DNA from: Deltaproteobacteria bacterium
GTDB taxonomy: Bacteria; Desulfobacterota; GWC2-55-46; DRQE01
Length of the DNA: 7,070 bases
Reading direction: 5' to 3'
Assembly (NCBI GenBank): GCA_030631875.1
Contig: DAOVKH010000091.1
Location: 1 to 7,070 of the forward strand
Below are positions 1 to 5,908 of this stretch, in pieces. Each line of letters starts with the position of its first letter. Positions within the stretch are counted from its first letter, which is position 1. The position numbers and the translations under genes are program-made. A model generated the notes under the pieces. It saw nothing but the letters and a program-made list of their open reading frames with translations. It did not search any database and was not told where the DNA came from.

Positions 1-170
1 AAGAGGTCGGGAGCGAAGACCAAGACACGGACGATAACCAAGCGGAAGACGAAGCTAAAGCTCAAGCCGAAGGCGACGACAACCTCGACGACGAAAGTAG
101 CACCGAAGACATCGAAGAGGCCGCTGACCAAGACTCGCAAGGTGAAGTCGCCCCGGAGGGCGACAACTAA
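1..170 (+). CDS. scpB: C-terminal acidic tail of an upstream protein, probably ScpB (5' end outside window)
   Basis: The frame starting at base 3 is open from the window edge to a TAA at 168-170. It reads about 55 residues, of which 23 are Asp or Glu and only one is Lys, so this is a disordered acidic tail with no domain left to recognise. The ScpB call rests on context. In many bacteria the gene directly upstream of an RsuA/RluB-type pseudouridine synthase is scpB, the segregation and condensation protein that works with ScpA and SMC on chromosomes, and ScpB proteins often end in a low-complexity acidic extension. The tail overlaps the start of the next gene by about 29 bases, which suggests one transcript. 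The reading frame is well supported by composition and a clean stop. The identity is an inference and could be wrong, because the diagnostic winged-helix domains lie outside the window. Confidence 0.5.
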   Translation, partial: EVGSEDQDTDDNQAEDEAKAQAEGDDNLDDESSTEDIEEAADQDSQGEVAPEGDN

Positions 171-909
171 AAAGACAACAACCCTTGAGGGCGAGCGTCT
201 TCAGAAGATAATCTCCACGGCAGGCATTGCTTCACGTCGAGCCGCCGAGCTGATGATAGTCGACGGACGTGTGCGCGTAAACGGTAAGGTCGTCGTAGAC
301 TTAGGCACTCGTGCCGACGCCTTAAAGGACTCGATAGCCGTAGACGGTAAGCTCATAAACCCAAAGACTAAACGCGTTTACATACTCCTGAATAAACCAA
401 AGAGCTACATAAGTGCCTTGAGCGATACGGCAAAGCGTCCGGTCGTCGTGGATCTATTAAAGCGAATGAAGACGCGCGTCTATCCCGTAGGTCGCTTGGA
501 TTATGACGCAGAAGGCGTGCTTCTATTGACGAACGACGGCGAGCTGGCCAATAAGCTCATACACCCCAGCTACGGTATACCGAAGAAGTACCTCGTAAAG
601 GTAAAGGGCCATCCAAAGGAGCGCACATTGAGGCGTCTCGAAATGGGCGTTACACTCGAGGACGGTAAGACTTTGCCCGCAAAGGTGCGTTTTGTGCGTG
701 AGACGCTCGAGAATTCATGGATAGAGATGACGATAACAGAGGGTAGAAACCGCCTCATAAAGCGCATGTGCCAGAGAGTAGGCCATCCCGTTACAAAGCT
801 TAAGCGGATACGCTTCGCGGGCGTTGGCCTCGGAGCGCTTAAGAGCGGGCAGTGGTGTCACCTCACCGAAAAAGAAGTAGAGAAGTTAAGAGCAAAGGTC
901 GGTGGGTAA
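142..909 (+). CDS. rluB: RluB/RsuA-family 23S (or 16S) rRNA pseudouridine synthase
   Basis: This enzyme converts a specific uridine of ribosomal RNA to pseudouridine. An N-terminal S4 RNA-binding domain covers about residues 18-60 (LQKIISTAGIASRRAAELM, then VDGRVRVNGK). The catalytic domain follows, with the family motif GRLDYDAEGVLLLTNDG at about 117-133, whose Asp120 is the expected nucleophile, and the RsuA/RluB signature EGRNRLIKRM at 200-209. The 255-residue length fits the family. RluB (23S U2605) is preferred over RsuA or RluE because of the S4 domain and the likely scpB neighbour, but substrate cannot be read from sequence alone. The GTG at 142 is the only ATG, GTG or TTG in this frame between the window edge and the S4 domain, and no good Shine-Dalgarno precedes it. 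The frame is open all the way back to base 1 with a Lys/Thr-rich, acid-free reading, so the true start could lie further upstream. The stop overlaps the next gene by 8 bases. Confidence 0.88.
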   Translation: MKSPRRATTKKTTTLEGERLQKIISTAGIASRRAAELMIVDGRVRVNGKVVVDLGTRADALKDSIAVDGKLINPKTKRVYILLNKPKSYISALSDTAKRPVVVDLLKRMKTRVYPVGRLDYDAEGVLLLTNDGELANKLIHPSYGIPKKYLVKVKGHPKERTLRRLEMGVTLEDGKTLPAKVRFVRETLENSWIEMTITEGRNRLIKRMCQRVGHPVTKLKRIRFAGVGLGALKSGQWCHLTEKEVEKLRAKVGG

Positions 910-1552
910 GCAGACGGCAAAGAAAGATCTGAAGCGTTTCTACGACCACCTCTACAAGGCCTTTGGTGCGCAAGCGTGGTGGCCGGCAAAGACTCGTTTT
1001 GAGGTCGTAGTCGGTGCGATACTTACGCAAAACACCAACTGGACGAATGTCGAAAAAGCCATAAAGAACCTTAAGGCCGAAGGTGCGTTGACCATAAAAG
1101 CAATGCACGCCTTGAGTGAAGATAGATTGGCCACCCTCATACGCCCGTCGGGTTACTTTAATGTTAAGGCACGGCGGCTCAAGGCCTTTCTGTCTTGGCT
1201 TCATGAGAGCTACAGTGGAAGCCTCGACAGGTTATTTAAGGTCGCGGAACTTAGAGAAGAACTTCTAAGCGTAAATGGCATCGGCCCTGAGACGGCAGAT
1301 TCTATAATCCTCTACGGCGCAAAGAGACCCGTCTTTGTAATCGACGCATATACAAAACGAATCCTCACTCGCCACGGCCTCGCGAGCGACGACGCAAGCT
1401 ACGCTGAGATGCAGAAGCTCTTTATGGATAATATGGCGCATGATGAGAAGGTCTTTAATGAATATCATGCGCTGATAGTTAGAGTGAGTAAGGAGTATTG
1501 TAAAAGTAAAAATCCTTTGTGCAGCGAGTGTCCACTCGGAGATTATCTTTAA
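902..1552 (+). CDS. Endonuclease III-like HhH-GPD DNA glycosylase (COG2231 type)
   Basis: A 216-residue member of the endonuclease III superfamily of base-excision repair glycosylases, resembling the COG2231 group. The N-terminal part shows FEVVVGAILTQNTNWTNVEK at about 33-52. The helix-hairpin-helix reads LLSVNGIGPETADSI at about 121-135, followed by VFVIDAYTKRIL, where Asp148 matches the conserved catalytic aspartate. Residue 130 is Glu where E. coli Nth has its Schiff-base Lys120. If the alignment is right, the enzyme should be a monofunctional glycosylase without beta-lyase activity, as in MagIII-type 3-methyladenine glycosylases. The C-terminal 4Fe-4S site has Cys200, Cys207 and Cys210 (C-x6-C-x2-C), but the position expected for the fourth cysteine is Leu216, the last residue. 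GTG at 902 overlaps the rluB stop, with a weak AAAGG just upstream. mutL begins 2 bases after the stop, so this is part of a repair block. The damaged base recognised is not known. Confidence 0.85.
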   Translation: MGKQTAKKDLKRFYDHLYKAFGAQAWWPAKTRFEVVVGAILTQNTNWTNVEKAIKNLKAEGALTIKAMHALSEDRLATLIRPSGYFNVKARRLKAFLSWLHESYSGSLDRLFKVAELREELLSVNGIGPETADSIILYGAKRPVFVIDAYTKRILTRHGLASDDASYAEMQKLFMDNMAHDEKVFNEYHALIVRVSKEYCKSKNPLCSECPLGDYL

Positions 1553-1553
1553 T

Positions 1554-3398
1554 ATGACCAGACGAATAAAATTAATGGACAAAGTCCTCTCCACGAAGAT
1601 TGCCGCAGGCGAGGTCGTCGAACGTCCGGCATCTGTCGTAAAGGAATTAATAGAGAACTCCTTAGACGCGGGTGCAAAGATGATAAGCGTCTCTGTGGAA
1701 GATGGCGGTAAGCGTTCCATAACAATAACCGACGACGGCACGGGTATCGTTAGAGACGATGCCAAGTTGGCCTTTACTCGCCATGCCACGAGCAAACTTA
1801 TATCCGAAGCTGACCTCGACTCCATTGCTACGATGGGTTTTCGAGGTGAAGCCTTGGCGACGATATCGTCTGTCGCAAAGGTAACGCTCAAGACTCGTTC
1901 TTCAGCTGAGGTCGAGGGAACGAAGGTTCAAGTAACGGGTGGTGGTGAGGCTGAGATTAAGGGCATAGGCACACCCGTCGGCACTCTCATAGAGGTTAGA
2001 GATATATTCCACAATACGCCTGCAAGGGCTAAGTTCTTAAGAACTCCGCAGACCGAGTACGGACGCATACTTGATAGTGTTAAACGCATTGCTCTAATAA
2101 ATCCGACGGTACGCTTTAAGCTTACGCACGGTAAGACGACCTCCCTTGACCTGAAGGCCGGTACGCTCAAAGAGAGGATATTCGATATATTCGGAAAAGA
2201 TGTCGCCGCAGGTACGGTCGAGGTCAACGAAGCGGGCGGTAGCGCGGGCTTTGGTGTAAAGGGCTTTGTCGGTACGCCTGAATTAACCTATACCACGGCA
2301 AAGGGCATATATACATATATAAACGGTCGGTGGGTGCGTGATAAGACGATCAATAGGGCAATTACCGATGGCTTTTCAGGTATGCTCGAGTCGAGGCGTT
2401 ACCCATTCGTAGTGCTCAATATAGAGTTGCCTTTAGGCGAGGTAGACGTAAATGTACATCCGGGGAAGTTTGAGGTGCGCTTCGAGAGGCCGTCATTTGT
2501 TTATGACCTCGTGAGGGCGGCCGTAAGCAACGCCGTCTCCGGAAGAGGGGAGCGTGGAAGCTCTGCAACTCGCAATCTTTCTTCTGTACGCCCTTACGGT
2601 TCTTACGGCGGTGGTTATGAAAGAAGTGGTAGCGTAAGGCACGTCTCCGCAAATGAACGCGCGGAGGCCAGAGCGTGGTCGGGCAGAGCAATGCCTGTAC
2701 CGGATTCGCCTATGAGGGGTAGCCACATAGAGGGTTCTTCTCAACAGATAGACCTTGAAGTCGTAACCAATGAAGACGGCTCTACGAGTCCCATACTCTG
2801 GCCTGAGATTGCAACGGCAAGGGTTATTGGTCAGCTCTGGGGCGAGTTTCTTGTGGTCGAAGTCTCTGGCGAAGAATTCTTTATAATAGACCAGCACGGT
2901 GCGGCCGAACGTGTGCGCTTCGAGGAATTGAAGCGACGATACAACTCAGGCAATCGGTTGCCTTCTCAGTATTTGTTAATCCCCGAGCGATTGGAGCTTT
3001 TGCCAGAGGAGGTAGAGCCGCTAAAGGGTGCGTTAGAGGAGCTTACGAGGCTCGGTTTTGAGGTTGTAGAGTTTGGTGCTTCAGGTACTACTTACCTAAT
3101 AAAGGCCGTACCTGATATACTTGGCTCAAAGGATAATAAGAGGCTCGTCAAAGACCTTGTAGAAGAGCTTGCTGCCTTTGACGGAAGTGCCAAGGTTACC
3201 GAAGCTATGGAGAGTGTACTCATGCGCATTGCCTGCCATAGTGTTATTCGAGGCGCGCGTGCACTTACCGATACGGAAGCGCAGGCATTATTGATGGATA
3301 TCGCAAAGGTTGACTTCTCTGCTCGCTGTCCGCATGGAAGGGTCGTCGTAAAGAGCTTTAGTCGCGCTGAGATGGACAAAATCTTCGGAAGGTCTTAA
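1554..3398 (+). CDS. mutL: DNA mismatch repair protein MutL (endonuclease type)
   Basis: MutL couples mismatch recognition by MutS to strand incision and excision. The N-terminal GHKL ATPase is complete: IAAGEVVERPASVVKELIEN at 16-35 with general base Glu34, DDGTGI at 60-65, TRHATSKL at 75-82 and GFRGEALA at 95-102. A Gly/Ser/Arg-rich linker spans roughly residues 330-420. The C-terminal dimerisation domain carries the metal-binding nicking motif in the form DQHGAAERVRFE at 446-457 (consensus DQHA-x2-E-x4-E), ACH at 560-562 and CPHGR at 592-596. These mark a nicking MutL of the kind found where MutH is absent. QYLLIP at 472-477 matches the form of a beta-clamp binding motif. At 614 residues it is full length. 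ATG at 1554 follows the previous stop by one base, with a distant CGGAG upstream. Met8 is a less likely start because it has no Shine-Dalgarno. The stop overlaps miaA, and mutL-miaA is a widely conserved pair. Confidence 0.97.
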   Translation: MTRRIKLMDKVLSTKIAAGEVVERPASVVKELIENSLDAGAKMISVSVEDGGKRSITITDDGTGIVRDDAKLAFTRHATSKLISEADLDSIATMGFRGEALATISSVAKVTLKTRSSAEVEGTKVQVTGGGEAEIKGIGTPVGTLIEVRDIFHNTPARAKFLRTPQTEYGRILDSVKRIALINPTVRFKLTHGKTTSLDLKAGTLKERIFDIFGKDVAAGTVEVNEAGGSAGFGVKGFVGTPELTYTTAKGIYTYINGRWVRDKTINRAITDGFSGMLESRRYPFVVLNIELPLGEVDVNVHPGKFEVRFERPSFVYDLVRAAVSNAVSGRGERGSSATRNLSSVRPYGSYGGGYERSGSVRHVSANERAEARAWSGRAMPVPDSPMRGSHIEGSSQQIDLEVVTNEDGSTSPILWPEIATARVIGQLWGEFLVVEVSGEEFFIIDQHGAAERVRFEELKRRYNSGNRLPSQYLLIPERLELLPEEVEPLKGALEELTRLGFEVVEFGASGTTYLIKAVPDILGSKDNKRLVKDLVEELAAFDGSAKVTEAMESVLMRIACHSVIRGARALTDTEAQALLMDIAKVDFSARCPHGRVVVKSFSRAEMDKIFGRS

Positions 3399-4318
3399 TG
3401 CAGAAGGTCGTACTCATAGTCGGTCCTACGGCCATAGGGAAGAGTCACCTCGGCCTTGAATTGGCACTTCGTTTTAATGGAGAGATAATCTCTGCCGATT
3501 CCGTACAGGTCTATAAGGGGCTCGATATCGGCTCTGCCAAGGCTGTTGCAAAAGATTTAGCACAAGTGCCGCACCACATGATAGACATAGTCGCGCCGAA
3601 TGAAGGTTACAGTGCCGCGGACTTTGCTCTTGAGGCAAGGGCTATCATAGAAGATATAAGTAGTAGAGGAAAATCCGTATTCATAGTTGGCGGTACGGGG
3701 CTTTATATTCGTGCCTTAATAGGCGGTCTATTTGAGTGCCCCGGTAAGGATGAAGCCTATAGAGCCGAGCTATTAGAGAGATCCAAGCGAGAGGGGCGTC
3801 TGGCTCTGCACGCAGAGCTCGCAATTGTCGATGCGAAGTCCGCAGAACGCATTCACCCGAATAATATCCATCGCCTCATACGTGCCCTTGAGGTCTATCG
3901 CATAACGGGACGGCCTATGAGCGAGATGCACGATGAGCACGCCTTCTCCGACGATATCTTTGAGACCTTGACCATAGGACTCAATAAAGACCGTTCGGTA
4001 TTGTATGGAGGCATTAACGCGCGCGTAGATGCCATGATGGAAGCAGGGCTCTTAGAAGAGGTCGAAGGGTTGCTCGACGCAGGCTTTGGTAGAGAGCTTA
4101 AGTCCATGCAGACGCTTGGCTATAAAGAGATGGCGGGTTATATTGCGGGCGAGCTTAACTTGGGGGAGGCCACAGAGCTTCTAAAGAAAAATACCCGAAA
4201 CTTCGCCAAGCGGCAGATTACGTGGTTCGGCAAGGACGCCGCCATTAAGTGGTTCGATGTTGAGGACGATTCATACCATGGTAAGGTAAGCGAGTTGGTC
4301 GGGGAGTTTCTTGCCTGA
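3398..4318 (+). CDS. miaA: tRNA dimethylallyltransferase MiaA
   Basis: MiaA transfers a dimethylallyl group to N6 of A37 in tRNAs that read codons starting with U, the first step to ms2i6A. The sequence shows the P-loop GPTAIGKS at 9-16; ADSVQVYKGLDIGSAK at 33-48, with Asp34 as the likely general base; HHMIDI at 59-64; GGTGLYIRAL at 98-107; LIRALEVYRITGRPMSE at 160-176; QTLGYKEM at 238-245; and the C-terminal NTRNFAKRQITWF at 265-277. All are family hallmarks, and 306 residues is a typical length. The start ATG shares one base with the mutL stop (TAATG), and GGAAGG at 3387-3392 gives a ribosome site five bases upstream, so translation is probably coupled to mutL. In gammaproteobacteria hfq usually follows miaA; here it does not, and a 71-base AT-rich gap comes next. 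No key residue is missing. Confidence 0.97.
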   Translation: MQKVVLIVGPTAIGKSHLGLELALRFNGEIISADSVQVYKGLDIGSAKAVAKDLAQVPHHMIDIVAPNEGYSAADFALEARAIIEDISSRGKSVFIVGGTGLYIRALIGGLFECPGKDEAYRAELLERSKREGRLALHAELAIVDAKSAERIHPNNIHRLIRALEVYRITGRPMSEMHDEHAFSDDIFETLTIGLNKDRSVLYGGINARVDAMMEAGLLEEVEGLLDAGFGRELKSMQTLGYKEMAGYIAGELNLGEATELLKKNTRNFAKRQITWFGKDAAIKWFDVEDDSYHGKVSELVGEFLA

Positions 4319-4337
4319 TTTTTATGCTTTATTATTT

Positions 4338-4365
4338 TTGTCGATAGTTATATATTTTATATAGA
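4338..4365 (+). promoter_or_regulatory. Weak candidate sigma-70-type promoter ahead of the envelope gene pair
   Basis: The only clearly AT-rich intergenic stretch lies between miaA and the next gene. TTGTCG at 4338-4343 could serve as a -35 box, and TATAGA at 4360-4365 as a -10 box with 16 bases between them. A TATATT at 4351-4356 is an alternative -10, but without a good -35 partner. The position, 25 bases before the start codon at 4390, would leave a very short leader that still holds the Shine-Dalgarno. AT-rich gaps match -10 boxes easily by chance, so this is tentative. Confidence 0.3.
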
Positions 4366-4375
4366 AGATTTTTGC

Positions 4376-4381
4376 AGGAGG
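4376..4381 (+). promoter_or_regulatory. Strong Shine-Dalgarno that fixes the start at 4390
   Basis: AGGAGG, a perfect complement to the 16S rRNA 3' end, ends 8 bases before ATG 4390. It lies inside the longer open frame that could begin at TTG 4372, so it argues that the TTG is not used. It is the strongest ribosome site in the window. Confidence 0.8.
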
Positions 4382-4389
4382 AAGAGACT

Positions 4390-5229
4390 ATGAAATACAT
4401 TAGGGCGATAGTTATCGCTGGGATACTTACGGCGGGTACTTTTCTTACGGCCACGTCGAGCTTTGCCGAGGTTAAATTCGTCAGGGCCGAGGGGCTATTC
4501 ATGAGGGGCGAAGAAGACGCTCTCGCAAAACGAGGTGCTCTTGAGGACGCTTTGAAGAAGACCGTGGCGCAGTTGATGGAGGGCTTCTACGCTTCCGCCA
4601 AAGGTGTAGACGACTCTGACTTTAGAGCACTCGAACGTAAGATTATGAATGACCCCTTGAGGTATGTACTCAACTATAAGATTCTCGCTTCGGGTTGGGT
4701 AACGCACTTTGAGATGCCCGCCATGGACGGCCCGAATATAGATGAAGAAGCTACGCTGATAGTTGAAGATACGCCAGAAGACCTGCCCAAAGTGGGCGCA
4801 GAAGACGGCACGGAAGTTACAGAAGAGTCTGAAGATGAAGGCGTTCGCCCGGCAGTCCTTGCAAGGACGGGTGTTGAGTTCTACCACCTATGGGTAGAGG
4901 CCTCTGTCGATGCGGACTTCTTAAGGAATGAGGTCTTTAAGGTAACCTCGCGCGGCGTTGAAGATTCATCGGAGATAGAGATATTCGTTCTCGACGTAGC
5001 GGACCATTCCGTGTTGAAGGCACTCAAGGATAAGTTAGAGAAGATTGATATCATAAAGACGGTATCTTACGGTTCGTTCTCAAAGGGGGTATCTATATTT
5101 AAGGCAGAGGTCGCAGGAACCGGCCACAGCCTCTTTGAGCGTCTAAGCTCGGAGCTTATGGACGGCTTTGTGCTCATACCGGGCGGCTCTGAGAGGGTGA
5201 TAATTAAGTCGGTCGGTGATGAGTCGTGA
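4390..5229 (+). CDS. Exported protein of unknown function, FlgT-N/LPP20-like appearance
   Basis: I do not recognise a specific gene. From ATG 4390 the product is 279 residues. Residues 1-26 form a Sec signal peptide: MKYIR, a hydrophobic core, and a likely signal peptidase I site SFA|EV. The mature N-terminus shows a helix of the form ALAKRGALEDALKKTVAQLM (about 44-63), then RYVLNYKILASGWVTHFE and later FYHLWVEASVDADFLRNEV (164-182). This helix plus repeated strand pattern resembles FlgT N-terminal/LPP20-type periplasmic domains. An acidic low-complexity insert at about 116-150, rich in Glu and Asp, separates the two strand segments. A second small alpha/beta unit covers about 195-275 (EIEIFVLDV, LKALKDKLEKI, then VSIFKAEVAGTG). 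The gene is coupled to the following lipoprotein gene by TGATG, so the two products probably act together in the envelope. A flagellar role is not implied, since no flagellar genes are nearby. Export is well supported; family likeness is from memory. Confidence 0.75.
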   Translation: MKYIRAIVIAGILTAGTFLTATSSFAEVKFVRAEGLFMRGEEDALAKRGALEDALKKTVAQLMEGFYASAKGVDDSDFRALERKIMNDPLRYVLNYKILASGWVTHFEMPAMDGPNIDEEATLIVEDTPEDLPKVGAEDGTEVTEESEDEGVRPAVLARTGVEFYHLWVEASVDADFLRNEVFKVTSRGVEDSSEIEIFVLDVADHSVLKALKDKLEKIDIIKTVSYGSFSKGVSIFKAEVAGTGHSLFERLSSELMDGFVLIPGGSERVIIKSVGDES

Positions 5230-5846
5230 TGAAGGCTAAGTTTTTTATATTCTCTGCGGCGGCAGCCTTGCTGCTACTGAGTTGCTCGCATCCGCTTAAG
5301 TCTGCTGTGGTGGAAGGGTACTCGGATAAGGCACCCCTTGAGGTAAGGTTACTGCCGTTGGCCTTCTCGGATGATGCGCTGGAAGCCGTAGAGGGTGACG
5401 GCGGGAGTGAGTCGAAGGTTAATAAGGTAAGGCTCGTGCTTGACGAAGTGGTGCGCGCAAAGCTCTCACATATGGGGTATAAGGTATCTCCTTCGGATAG
5501 TGAGGCCGGGCTTAATGGCGACGTCGCCGAATTGGCCCTTACTATCACTAAGTGGAAGGGGCGTCAGGGTGCGCTTCATACATACCTAAAGATATCGATA
5601 GAAGGTAAGTTATCTTCTGCGGATTCAGAGACACTCTGGCAGGGGAGCTATAATATTAAGGAGTCGGCGGTGAGCCTCGATAAGAGCTCCCGTAATCTTT
5701 CGGTGATAGAGGCATTTGAGCCGATATTGGAGCGTGCCGTAGAGGCTCTCTTCTTGAAGTTTCCAAAACCTCCCTTGATAAAAGCGAGAGGCGAGGCGGC
5801 TACTGAAGTTGGCGAAGATGAAGAGCTCTTCGATTGGCTTAGATAG
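5229..5846 (+). CDS. Probable outer-membrane lipoprotein, GNA1162/DUF799-like appearance
   Basis: A 205-residue product when started at ATG 5229, which overlaps the previous stop (TGATG). A GTG one codon earlier is possible but has no advantage; GGTGAT at 5215-5220 may serve as a weak ribosome site. Residues 1-18 are a lipoprotein signal peptide ending in the lipobox LLSC, with Cys19 as the lipid-bearing residue. Ser20 follows rather than Asp, so transfer to the outer membrane is expected under the enterobacterial Lol rule. The body has VRLLPLAF (39-46), a helix VNKVRLVLDEVVRAKLSHMG ending in YKV (64-86), alternating strands around 101-140 (ELALTITKWK, YLKISIEGKL, LWQGSYNI), and a closing helix at 160-178. 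This layout recalls GNA1162/DUF799 and LpoB/CsgG-accessory lipoproteins, an impression that needs profile comparison. The tail ends in an acidic EVGEDEELFDWLR. It probably partners the exported protein encoded just upstream. Function is unknown. Confidence 0.75.
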   Translation: MKAKFFIFSAAAALLLLSCSHPLKSAVVEGYSDKAPLEVRLLPLAFSDDALEAVEGDGGSESKVNKVRLVLDEVVRAKLSHMGYKVSPSDSEAGLNGDVAELALTITKWKGRQGALHTYLKISIEGKLSSADSETLWQGSYNIKESAVSLDKSSRNLSVIEAFEPILERAVEALFLKFPKPPLIKARGEAATEVGEDEELFDWLR

Positions 5847-5895
5847 AGCGCATCTACGGTAGGCCCTTCTTAGCCTTATTATCAGTTCTGCCTGT

Positions 5896-5899
5896 GAGG
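5896..5899 (+). promoter_or_regulatory. Shine-Dalgarno supporting the pgsA start at 5909
   Basis: GAGG at 5896-5899 lies 9 bases before ATG 5909. The alternative in-frame GTG at 5894 overlaps this site and has no purine-rich sequence upstream, so ATG 5909 is the preferred start. Confidence 0.5.
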
Positions 5900-5908
5900 C
5901 GAATAATT

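Noticed and set aside
1..170. Frameshift joining the acidic tail and the RluB frame into one protein
   Set aside because: The acidic frame ends in a clean TAA, and the RluB frame has its own start and complete S4 domain. Two separate genes are the simpler reading.
1265..1891. Minus-strand open frame of about 208 codons across the endonuclease III-like and mutL junction
   Set aside because: It lies opposite two well-supported genes, shows no recognisable domain, and is explained by codon bias in the sense strand.
2416..2897. Minus-strand open frames opposite the mutL linker
   Set aside because: The product has no domain or signal, and the sense strand is continuous MutL. The low-complexity linker makes stop-free antisense frames likely.
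4306..4340. T-rich stretch after miaA, considered as an intrinsic terminator
   Set aside because: I could not find a GC-rich hairpin directly before the T-runs.
4372..4389. TTG at 4372 as the start of the exported protein
   Set aside because: The resulting MQEEET extension would put acidic residues before the signal peptide, and the AGGAGG at 4376-4381 lies inside it with ideal spacing to ATG 4390.
4495..4887. Minus-strand open frame opposite the exported protein gene
   Set aside because: It has no ribosome site or recognisable motif, and the sense gene has a signal peptide and a perfect Shine-Dalgarno.
4390..5229. Assignment of the exported protein to flagellar assembly as FlgT
   Set aside because: The likeness is limited to a general helix and strand pattern, and there are no flagellar genes nearby.
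5840..5856. Inverted repeat TAGAT...ATCTA after the lipoprotein gene, considered as a terminator
   Set aside because: The stem is only 5 base pairs and AT-rich, and no T-run follows, so it is not a credible intrinsic terminator.
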